From Fistularia commersonii (taxonomy: Eukaryota > Chordata > Actinopteri > Syngnathiformes > Fistulariidae), in assembly GCA_037954325.1 (NCBI GenBank), contig JBBMNZ010000006.1, positions 2,610,001-2,674,000 on the forward strand: a stretch of DNA of 64,000 bases, written 5' to 3'. The position numbers and the translations under genes were made by a program. Below are positions 54,780 through 64,000 of the stretch, one piece after another (the first letter of the stretch is position 1; each line of letters starts with the position of its first letter). The notes beneath the pieces are model-generated. The model was given only the letters and a program-made list of their open reading frames with translations. It was not told the DNA's origin and ran no database searches.

Positions 54780-57170
54780 CCATTAATTTATTCTTTCGAT
54801 CAACCGTCATTTCATCCATTCATTCATTTATTTATCCACCGATCAATTTATCCATCCATCTGTTCATTCATTCATCTATTTATTCATTTATTCATTCATT
54901 CATTTATCCATTTGTGGTTTCATTCATTCATCCATCATTTATCCACCTACCATCCATCCATTCATTAATTATATCAACCATCCATCATTTCATTCATTCA
55001 TTCATTCATCCATTCATTCATTTATCCACCAATCCATTTATTCATTCTTTCAATAACCCATTCATTCTCTCATCCTTCCAATCCTTCATTCATTCATCCA
55101 TTCATTTATAAACAATCAATGCATTTTTTTCCTTATATCGTCCATCCCTAATTCATCCATTCATTCATTCATCAACCCTTTGTTTTTTCACCTATATTTT
55201 CATTCCTTCATCCATCCAGTTATTCATTCAGTCATTCGTTTAATTATCCATCTTTTCATTCATTTCTCAATCCATCATCATTTATCCGCCATCCATCCAT
55301 TAACTTTATCAACCATCCTTCATTCCATTCATTCATTCATTCATTCATGCATTTGTTTATCCACGATCTCTCCATCATCCCCCCAATCCTTCATCATTCA
55401 TTTATAAACAATCAATGCATTCATTTATTCATTCTTTCAAAATCAAGTCCATCCATCAATACATTCATTCATTCATTTAATGATTCATCCATTCATTCAT
55501 TGATTCATTCATTCATCAACCATTTGTTTTTTTTTTCATTCATGAATCCATATTTTCATTCCTTCATCAACCATCCATCCAGTTATTCATTCATTCATCC
55601 ATCCATGCATTCGTTCATCCACAATCCCTCCATCATCCTACTATTCCTTCCTTCATTCATTTATAAAAAAATCAATGCATCCATCCATCAATTCATGTAA
55701 TTATTCATTAATTGATTAATTCTTTCATTCATTGATTCATTCATTCATTCATTCATCAACCATTTGTTTTTTCTTTCATTCATCCATATTTTCATTCCTT
55801 CATCAATCCATCCATTCATTCATTTAATTATCCATCTTTTCATTCATTTCTCCATCCACCCATCATTTATCCACCATCCGTCCATTAACTTTGTCAACCA
55901 TCCTTCATCCATCCATCCATTCATTCATTCATTCATGCATCTGTTTATCCACAATCCCTCCATCATCCCTCCAATCCTTCATCCATTCATTTATAAACAG
56001 TCAATTCATTCATTTATTCATTCTTTCAAAATCAATCCTTTTATCCATCATCCATTCATTTAATTATTCATCCATTCATTCATTCATCAACCATTTGTTT
56101 TTTCTTTCATGAATCCATATCTTCATTACTTCATCAATCCATCCATCCAGTTAGTCATTCATTCATTTTTTTCTTCATTCAGTCATTCATTTAATTATCA
56201 ATCTTTTCATTCATTTCTCCATCCATCCATTAACTTTATCAACCATCCATTCATTCATTCATGCATCTGTTCATCCACAATCCCTCCATCATCCTACTAT
56301 TCCTTTATTCATTCATTTATAAAAAAAATCAATGCATCCACCCATCAATTCATGTAATTATTCATTAATTGATTGATTCATTCATTCATACATTCATTCA
56401 TCAGCCATTTGTTTTTTCTTTCATGAATCCATATTTTCATTCCCTCATCAATCCATCCATCCAGTTATTCATTCATTCATTTTTTTCTTCATTCAGCCAT
56501 TCATTTAATTATCCATCTTTTCATTCATTTCTCCATCCATCAATCATTTATCCACCATGACTTCCATCCATCCATTAACTTTATCAACCAGCCGTCATTC
56601 ATTCATTCATCCAGTCATGCATTTGATTATCCACAATCTCTCCATCATCCTTCCATTCCTTTATTCATTCATTTATCCAGTCTCTTACAATCATCCATTC
56701 ATTATTTCACCATTTTATTCAATCATTCTTCCAATCCTTCATTCATTCATTCATTCATTCATTTATAAACAATCAATGCATTCATTATTCATTCTTTCAA
56801 AATCAATCCTTTTATCCATCCATTCATTCATTCATTTCATCAGTCATCCATTCATTCATCAACCATTTGTTTTTTTTTTCATTCATGAATCCATATTTTC
56901 ATTCCTTCATCAATCCATCCATTAAATTTATCAACCATCCTTCATTCATTCATTCATCCATCCATGCATTTGTTTATCCGCAACCTCTCCATCATCCCTC
57001 CAATCCCTCATTCATTCATTTATAAACAATCAATGCATTCATTTATTCATTCTTTCAAAATCAATCCTTCTATCCATCCATTCATCCTTCATTCATTCAT
57101 TCATTCATGCATCTGTTTATCCACAATCCCTCCATCCTTCATCCATCCGTTCATCAATCCTTTCCATCGA
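54780..57170. repeat. 2.4-kb ATTC/ATCC array with long higher-order units
   Basis: A complex unit recurs: CATCAACCATTTGTTTTTTC, ATGAATCCATATTTTCATTC, CTTCATCAATCCATCCATCC, AATTATCCATCTTTTCATTC, CCATTAACTTTATCAACCAT, GCATTTGTTTATCCACAATC, TCTCCATCATCCCTCCAATC, TTATAAACAATCAATGCATT, CTTTCAAAATCAATCC. The CAACCATTTG mark occurs near 55173, 55518, 55758, 56089, 56402 and 56860. Ser/Ile/His/Phe-rich peptides are artefacts. Confidence 0.95.
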
Positions 57171-57561
57171 TTCTTCTCCTCACACCTTCTCTCCATCTCC
57201 CTCCACCTGCTGGTCCTCCTGAGAAGAAACTCCGTCCGAGAAAATCCACCGTGACGGACAGGAACCCCCTCCGCTCCCCCGGCCGCCCCTTTCATCGAAT
57301 CTCGGCGCAACGGCGGCGGCGGCGGCGGCGCTGACAGGCCGTGATAAATAAACAAACTTTAACTCTATCTGGCTGCTGGCAGGATCCCGCCGAGCGCCTC
57401 TTCGTCCTCCTCCTCCTCCTCCTGAGGACGCCGAGCATGACAGGAATACAATCACGGCAGATGGCGCGCCGTCCCGGACCCTCCACGCCACCCGCCGGCC
57501 CCCGGTGTCTCATCCTTCAGTGTCTGAAGGCTAAAATAAATTTGAGATGTCATTATCCCGT

Positions 57562-57570
<9 letters not shown>
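57171..57570. other. GC-rich unique island, candidate regulatory DNA
   Basis: Pyrimidine-rich to 57215, then GC-rich with a GGC run at 57312-57330, then GGCCGTGATAAATAAACAAA, CTTTAACTCTATCTGGCTGC and CTAAAATAAATTTGAGATGT. One plus frame reads PEKKLRPRKSTVTDRNP after an acceptor-like tract, but no donor follows. Confidence 0.35.
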
Positions 57571-57598
<28 letters not shown>

Positions 57599-57603
57599 CA
57601 CAC
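57565..57603. repeat. CA microsatellite
   Basis: Uninterrupted AC run, then ATGCACAC. Confidence 0.95.
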
Positions 57604-57710
57604 GAGACGAGCGTCCCCCGAGGGCCAATCGCCTCGCGGGTTTTACGCGCAGACTCGAAATGTTTTTATTTACTTTTTTCAAAAACAACAACTAAAAAAT
57701 TCAGAAAATT

Positions 57711-59545
57711 CTTTTCATGATTAATAAAAAAAATTAAAAAAAAAACATGCATGAGTTAAAATAACTTGAAATAGTAGAAATTAATTAAAGTGAAGTATGA
57801 AATGAAAACGTATTCCGCATTATGACATTTGTGATTATATGTAAGTAAAAATAAGCGAGAAGCGTCTTTGTATCATAAATACTAAAAATTTAGAAATTAG
57901 AATTTAGAATTAGAATTAGAATTTAAAAATTAGAATTTAAATTAGAAATAGAATTTAAATTAGAATTTAAAAATTCAGAAAAATCTTTTCATGATTAATA
58001 ATAATAAATAAAAAAACATGCATGAGTTAAAATAACTTGAAATATTAGAAATTAATTAAAGTGAAGTATGAAATGAAAACGTATTCCGCATTATGACATT
58101 TGTGATTATATGTAAGTAGAAATAAGCGAGAAGCGTCTTTGTATCATAAATACTAAAAATTTAGAAATTAGAAATTAGAATTTAGAATTAGAATTAGAAT
58201 TAGAATTTAGAAATTAGAATTTAAATTAGAAATAGAATTTAAATTAGAATTTAAAAATTCAGAAAAATCTTTTCATGATTAATAAAAAAAATTAAAAAAA
58301 AAACATGCATGAGTTAAAATAACTTGAAATATTAGAAATTAATTAAAGTGAAGTATGAAATGAAAACGTATTCCGCATTATGACATTTGTGATTATATGT
58401 AAGTAAAAATAAGCGAGAAGCGTCTTCGTATCATAAATACTAAAAATTTAGAAATTAGAATTTAGAATTAGAATTAGAATTTAGAAATTAGAATTTAAAT
58501 TAGAAATAGAATTTAAATTAGAATGTAAAAATTCAGAAAAATCTTTTCATGATTAATAATAATAAATAAAAAAACATGCATGAGTTAAAATAACTTGAAA
58601 TATTAGAAATTAATTAAAGTGAAGTATGAAATGAAAACATATTCCGCATTATGACATTTGTGATTATATGTAAGTAAAAATAAGCGAGAAGCGTCTTTGT
58701 ATCATAAATACTAAAAATTTAGAAATTAGAATTTAGAATTAGAATTAGAATTTAGAAATTAGAATTTAAATTAGAAATAGAATTTAAATTAGAATTTAAA
58801 AATTCAGAAAAATCTTTTCATGATTAATAATAATAAATAAAAAAACATGCATGAGTTAAAATAACTTGAAATATTAGAAATTAATTAAAGTGAAGTATGA
58901 AATGAAAACGTATTCCGCATTATGACATTTGTGATTATATGTAAGTAAAAATAAGCGAGAAGCGTCTTTGTATCATAAATACTAAAAATTTAGAAATTAG
59001 AATTAGAATTAGAATTAGAATTTAGAAATTAGAATTTAAATTAGAAATAGAATTTAAATTAGAATGTAAAAATTCAGAAAAATCTTTTCATGATTAATAA
59101 TAATAAATAAAAAAACATGCATGAGTTAAAATAACTTGAAATATTAGAAATTAATTAAAGTGAAGTATGAAATGAAAACATATTCCGCATTATGACATTT
59201 GTGATTATATGTAAGTAAAAATAAGCGAGAAGCGTCTTTGTATCATAAATACTAAAAATTTAGAATTTAGAAATTATAAATTAGAATTTAGAATTAGAAT
59301 TAGAATTAGAATTTAGAAATTAGAATTTAAATTAGAAATTAGAATTTAAAAATTCAGAAAAATCTTTTCATGATTAATAATAATAAATAAAAAAACATGC
59401 ATGAGTTAAAATAACTTGAAATATTAGAAATTAATTAAAGTGAAGTATCAAATGAAAACATATTCCGCATTATGACATTTGTGATTATATGTAAGTAAAA
59501 ATAAGCGAGAAGCGTCTTTGTATCATAAATACTAAAAATTTATAA
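57711..59545. repeat. seven-copy AT-rich satellite, unit about 274 bp
   Basis: Starts (CTTTTCATGATTAATAA) at 57711, 57985, 58269, 58543, 58814, 59084 and 59364. A conserved core of about 180 bp includes AACATGCATGAGTTAAAATA, GTATTCCGCATTATGACATT, ATAAGCGAGAAGCGTCTTTG. It is followed by a length-variable tail of TTAGAA/AATTAGAATTT units. Copies are over 95% alike by eye in the core. No open frame is conserved. Confidence 0.98.
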
Positions 59546-60790
59546 ATCAAATAAAAAGAGAAGGCAAAATACTACAAAAAATGTGTCCATAAGTGTATTG
59601 ATTAAAAGAAATAAATGGATGAATAAATGTAATTAAAAGAAACCTGCATGTGAATGAAAACCAAAAAAAAAAAAAAACAATTCTGAAATAAATAAATAAA
59701 TAAACAAGGTTAATGAATGAGGTTAATAAACAATAAACAGCAAATCATTAAAAAAAATATGTCAAAAAGTATAATTAATAAGCTGAGGTTTTTAAACAGG
59801 GAAATTATTATAAAATAATCCTGCAAACAAAAATTGTTAGAGAAATAGATAGAAGTTAATTAACAGGCAAATCACTGTAAAAAAAGGGAATAAATAAATA
59901 AATTAGCAAAAAAAAAACAGAAGGTAATAAACAGTAATATAGTTAAAAAAAACAAATAATTGAATTAAACAAAATAAAAAAAAAACCTGTTGTAAAGATA
60001 TAGCTATAAATAAATCCTGAAAAAAAACCTGCAAACCTAAATTCCTAAAAAGAAATTGACACAAGTTAATAAACAGGAAAACAATGCAAAAATAATTATA
60101 AAAAGGCGGAAAACAGAGGATAGTCAACATTAAAATAATGCAAGAAGAAAACCTTCAACCTCGAGTGCAGAGGAAGCAGATCATGGATGGAAATAAATAA
60201 ATACAGGACTAAAAGAATTGAATAAAAAAAATTGAGATGCTTGCAAACAATTACAAAAAAATTCCTGAAAAAAAAATCCTACAGACATAAATTACTAAAA
60301 AATATAAAAATGACAAGAGGTTGATAAACAGGAGAATAATTGCAAAAAAAAAAACTTCAGTCAAAATAGAAAAACAGAAGTTAATTAACATTAAATTATT
60401 GCCAAAAATGGCAAAGAGAAAAAAAAATCCATGTATCAAAATTAAAAAATAGAGAAAAAAAGGTAGTTTTCTCACAAATGTTTAAAAAAAATTTTGAGAA
60501 AAAATTCTGCAAATATAAATCAATATTATTGTAAAAAAAAAAAAATCATTATCAAAAAATCATTTAAAAATAAATATGCGAAACAGAAAAACAGAAGGTG
60601 ATTAACATTCAATTATTGCAAAAATATTCAAAATAAAATTGATAAATACATGAAACAAAATAAAAAAAACAGAAGGTAATATACATTCCAAATATTGCAA
60701 ATAAAAATAATTCACTAAAATGGCAAAAAAAATTCAACAAAACAACAAATAGACATGAAACAAAAAAAAATATATAATAAAGCAGAAAGA
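59546..60790. repeat. A-rich degenerate array, period about 225-250 bp
   Basis: AATCCTGAAAAAAAACCTGC, AAACATAAATT.CTAAAAA, TGACA.AAGTTAATAAACAGG, AAAATAATTGCAAAAA blocks recur near 59815, 60015, 60262 and 60497, with CAGAAGGTAAT.AACA links. Strongly A-biased on this strand. No gene is seen. Confidence 0.65.
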
Positions 60791-60849
60791 AAATGGCACA
60801 GCAGTCTGTGGTCTGCTGCTCATTTGTCAGGATTCGGGACAACCTGCAC

Positions 60850-60884
<35 letters not shown>

Positions 60885-61075
60885 TCACACACACGGCGGT
60901 CCAGAAGCGAGGCGGCGGCTCATAAATATAAATGACAGGATTAATAAACGACGACCTCTTCCTCAAACTCCTCATCACGCATGCAAATCAGTTGGAAGAG
61001 GCCGCGGCGCAAAGTGTAATTGTTACAAGGGCGGCGACCCCCGGGGTCATCAATATTAATTGACTGCCTTGTTTG

Positions 61076-61109
<34 letters not shown>

Positions 61110-61140
61110 CACATGTAAACGCCATCGGGAGAAGAGACGT
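60791..61140. other. candidate conserved non-coding element between CA tracts
   Basis: Between CA tracts at 60853-60893 and 61077-61112 lies unique DNA with GGCTCATAAATATAAATGAC, AGGATTAATAAACGACG, an octamer-type ATGCAAAT (60980-60987), AAAGTGTAATTGTTACAAGG and GGTCATCAATATTAATTGAC. This density of POU/homeodomain cores is the strongest enhancer-like pattern in the window. Not tested. Confidence 0.4.
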
Positions 61141-61400
61141 CGGTTTTCACTTCGTTCTTTTGCGTCGTTACGATTACAGAATCTGATTTTTTTTTTTGTT
61201 TTTCCCCTGCAAAAAAAAAAGGAAAAATTTCAGTGTTTTGGAAAAAAAAAAAAGTTTTCCCACCTGTTTGGAGAAAAAAAAAATGAAAAGAAAAAGACAG
61301 AAAATGTCAGAAAATGTCAGCACAGTGAGAAGACAAATTGGGTTGTTTTGACTCGGGTTGTTTTTTTTATTAATATATAATATTCCATGATATAATGTAA
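61141..61400. other. poly-A/poly-T-rich unique DNA
   Basis: Short T and A runs and a CAGAAAATGT pair at 61299-61318. No gene is seen. Confidence 0.5.
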
Positions 61401-62910
61401 TAAAATGAATATATATTTTTTTATTTAACATTTTTACTTTTATTTTGAAATTTGCATTTTTTTTCAATGTTCAATTGTACATAAATTTTACTCAATTTGA
61501 TTTATTAAGTTAAATAAGAATAACAATAATTATTTTAATTGAAAATCTCCTCTTTAATTTTGAAATATGAATCACATTGAATTAATCCAATTGGATATTC
61601 AGCGCTACCATTCATTTTTAATCTAGTTACTTACTTTAAGTTTATTTTAATTTAATTTTCTTGATTCAAAGGAGAACAACAACCTTTTTGTTTTTTTAAT
61701 TCAATATTTCCACATTTATTTTGAAAGATTACAGTGCAATTTTTTTTAACATGGACTTTTATCACTCCCATTACTTTTTAAATATATTTTGATTAATTTC
61801 ATCTAATTTTCTTTATTCAAATAAGGAGCACAATCATTATTTCCAATTTTCGTTTCATGATGCATCGTGTTTAATTTTTTTTTTTTTTTTTATGGACTCT
61901 CAGCACCACCTTCTATTCTTTAAATTTTACTTATTTGATTCAATATAATTTGATTTGATTTGATTTTCTTGATCAAAATGAAAAAAGCAGCCATTATTTT
62001 CATTTAACAGTTCAATTATTATTTCAAAATTTGAATCACATTGTTCCTTTTTTTAAATATGTACTTTCAGTGCCACTCTTAATTCATATTTATGATGTAT
62101 TAATAATTTATATAATTACTATAATTTATTTAATTTCATTCCATTTTCTTGAATCAAATAAGAAAAACAATTATTATTTTAATTTCTATTTTTATTTTGA
62201 AATTTGTAGCACAGTTTACTTTGTTTTAGAAACTGACTTTCACCACTGTCCTTCATTTTTATAATTTCATTTATTACATTTAAAATCAATTTAATTTATC
62301 GATCCAAATAAGAATAACAATCCTTATTTTGTTTTATTTATTTATTTATTTTTTTTTTATTTATTTTATATGCAGCAAAAGCTCCCAATTTCCATTTTCA
62401 TGGCTATTTTACTAGTATACAATTGCTTGAATGTAGCATTTAATTTTAAATAATTAATAATTGTAATAATTTTAATAATTTTAAATGTAGCGTTTAATTT
62501 TAATTTTAATTTTTATTTTGAAATAGCATTTTTATTTTGAAATAAAAATATCAAAGTATATAAGAATATATAATATAAAAGTATATAATTGCTTGAATGT
62601 AGCGTTTAATTTTAAATAATTAATAATTTAAATAATTTTAATAATTCTAAATGTAGCGTTTAATTTTAATTTTTATTTTGAAATTTGTAGCACAGTTTAC
62701 TTTGTTTTAGAAACGGACTTTCAGCACTGTCCTTCATTTATTACATTTAAAATCAATTTAATTTATTGATTCAAATAAGAATAACAATCCTTACTTTGTT
62801 TTATTTATTTTGTATTTCTTTTAATTATTTTATATGCAGCGAAAGCTCCCAATTTCCATGTTCATGGCTATTTTACTAGTATATAATTGCTTGAATGTAT
62901 ATGTTTGCAC
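61401..62910. repeat. T-rich degenerate array, about 140-150 bp, with a recent 470-480 bp duplication
   Basis: TTATTTTGAAATTTG, then TTTCA.CACTGTCCTTCATT, ATTTAATT, GATTCAAATAAGAATAACAA, TCCTTATTTT recurs from about 61430 on. In the last part a long block (TTTGTAGCACAGTTTACTTT, AGCTCCCAATTTCCATTTTC, ATGGCTATTTTACTAGTATA, CAATTGCTTGAATGTA) at 62195-62435 is repeated almost exactly at 62676-62900. Confidence 0.85.
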
Positions 62911-62995
62911 AGATATTTGTTATTTTCCCAGCTTTTTTGTCAAATTTAAAATAAAAACAAAAAATAAATTTGAATCAAAAATAAAGAATGTCAAA

Positions 62996-63002
<7 letters not shown>

Positions 63003-63026
<24 letters not shown>

Positions 63027-63029
63027 TAT
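63003..63029. repeat. TA microsatellite
   Basis: Uninterrupted TA run after poly-A. Confidence 0.95.
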
Positions 63030-63149
63030 TGTGTGCAAAAAAACAAACCCCTGCTTTGTTTTCATTCAAAATTGGAAATCCGGGAGAGGAAGTTTGGAAG
63101 AGCATCTGCGAAACTTCTGCGAAACTCACCGCGCCCGACGACACATTGG

Positions 63150-63182
<33 letters not shown>

Positions 63183-63355
63183 GACGTGGGGTGCGAATGC
63201 AAGTTTGAATAAGACACCAATTACATTCTATCACAGTCACTTTGAGCGACGCGCCGCCGAGCGAACCTCGCCAGGCTCCCCACCCCCCGTTTCATCAGCG
63301 GGGTTGAGGAAGTGATAATGAGCCGACGCCGTAATCCAGCCAATTAGCTGACAGC
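63030..63355. other. candidate conserved non-coding element
   Basis: Unique island split by a TG tract (63151-63180). It has TTCATTCAAAATTGGAAATC, AAGTTTGAATAAGACACCAA, TTACATTCTATCACAGTCAC and GGAAGTGATAATGAGCCGAC, GTAATCCAGCCAATTAGCTG. Even composition and several TAAT cores suggest regulatory DNA. Not tested. Confidence 0.35.
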
Positions 63356-63377
63356 CCCCCCCCCCCCCCCCCCCCCG
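63355..63377. repeat. poly-C tract
   Basis: A C run of about 21 followed by further C-rich DNA. The opposite strand can form G-quadruplexes. Confidence 0.95.
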
Positions 63378-63835
63378 CGACCCCCCCCATGTGACCCCCA
63401 CCCGGCTCGTCTGCGTGAGTTTGATAATTGGGAGTTTGATGAGTTCCAACTTGCAACTTTTTAAACGTATTTATTTATTTCAAACCCGTAGTTTTCGGCG
63501 TTTTTGTAGCCGGGAGGCGGGAGCTTAGCGCTGATGGCTGGGAGTGTTGCGGAGGAACGGGTTCAAAGGATTCGTTCGGATCGATGATTCGTTTGGGTTC
63601 GGATTCGAATGATTTTTGTCGTTTCGGTTGGAAAATGCTAGCGCCGGGTTTTTGCGAAGATTTTTTTGTGGAAATAGAACCTGGGGAGTGTTTGTAAAAA
63701 ACACGCCGAACACACACACACTCACACACGCGCGCACACACACACACACAAGTCCCACCCCCAACCTTCGCTTAACTCTGTATCCGGTTCTCTTCCAGCG
63801 CTGATAGCATGGATGTTAGCTAGGTTAGCATTAGC
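63378..63835. other. unique sequence with a CA tract
   Basis: Unique DNA, a CA/CGCA tract at 63711-63751, then GATGTTAGCTAGGTTAGCAT, TAGC near 63812. No exon is recognised. Confidence 0.5.
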
Positions 63836-64000
63836 TTCGATTTTAAAGACATATGTATATTGCTGTTGTGCATTAATATACGAATATATTCATATATGTT
63901 TGTATATATATATACACATAGATATCATAGATGAAAAAATATATGTTTATATATCTTTACCATTATTCTTGTTCATTTATATGATATTGCCATTATATAT
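63836..64000. other. TA-rich stretch to the window end
   Basis: ATATAT/TATGTA-rich DNA. No gene is seen. Confidence 0.7.

Noticed and set aside
54704..57254. Series of overlapping plus-strand frames with SFIHSF-type peptides
   Set aside because: They come from ATTC/ATCC tetranucleotide arrays. Residues cycle with the repeat and resemble no family.
57101..57355. Possible exon with PEKKLRPRKSTVTDRNP
   Set aside because: The acceptor-like tract is only the pyrimidine-rich edge of the ATCC array, no credible donor follows, and the frame ends in a poly-Arg GGC run.

Overview
This window looks like non-coding DNA from a ray-finned fish, probably a spiny-rayed (acanthomorph) teleost. The evidence is very dense CA/TG and ATTC/ATCC simple repeats, several fish-type interspersed repeats, fragments of fish-type LINEs and pogo-like DNA transposons, and no prokaryotic gene organisation. 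The species cannot be named. I found no complete host protein-coding gene, rRNA or tRNA. Nearly all long open frames come from simple repeats (HTHT, CVCV, YIYI, SFIHSF, poly-Ser/Leu or poly-Arg/Lys peptides).

Layout. From 1 to 10 kb there is a 200-bp tandem duplication, a palindromic foldback element with flanking 9-bp direct repeats (3033-3205), and AT-rich arrays with about 60-bp and about 290-bp periods. From 10 to 23 kb there is a LINE 3' tail, fish interspersed-repeat remnants, a small TIR element (12601-12983), a 570-bp satellite of 15-bp units (18777-19345), an antisense LINE end (20706-21105) and a decayed pogo-like transposon (21684-22452). From 23 to 33 kb there is a 1-kb polypurine tract, a 740-bp CA/TACA array and several local duplications. 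From 33 to 38 kb there is a 520-bp minisatellite, a broken RTE-like LINE (35385-36443) and a TIR element (37236-37513). From 38 to 48 kb there is a promoter-like CpG island (38590-38880), a small exon-like segment with splice signals (42824-42886), a six-copy array of about 300-bp modules each carrying a TG tract, and a ten-copy 105-bp array. From 48 to 64 kb there are long ATTC/ATCC arrays with higher-order periods and a seven-copy satellite of about 274 bp (57711-59545).

Two kinds of sequence alternate. Short unique islands of 100-400 bp, often GC-richer and with TAAT, octamer, X-box or DR1-like motifs, lie between AT-rich or simple-sequence stretches that are themselves locally duplicated modules of 60-480 bp. 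The islands are the likeliest carriers of function, as conserved non-coding elements, a promoter or small exons. That needs cross-species alignment and is inference here.

I see no new molecular system. The points most worth checking are the promoter-like island, the exon-like segment, the recurring DR1 motif TGACCTTTGACCCC, the higher-order structure of the satellites, and the perfect hairpins.
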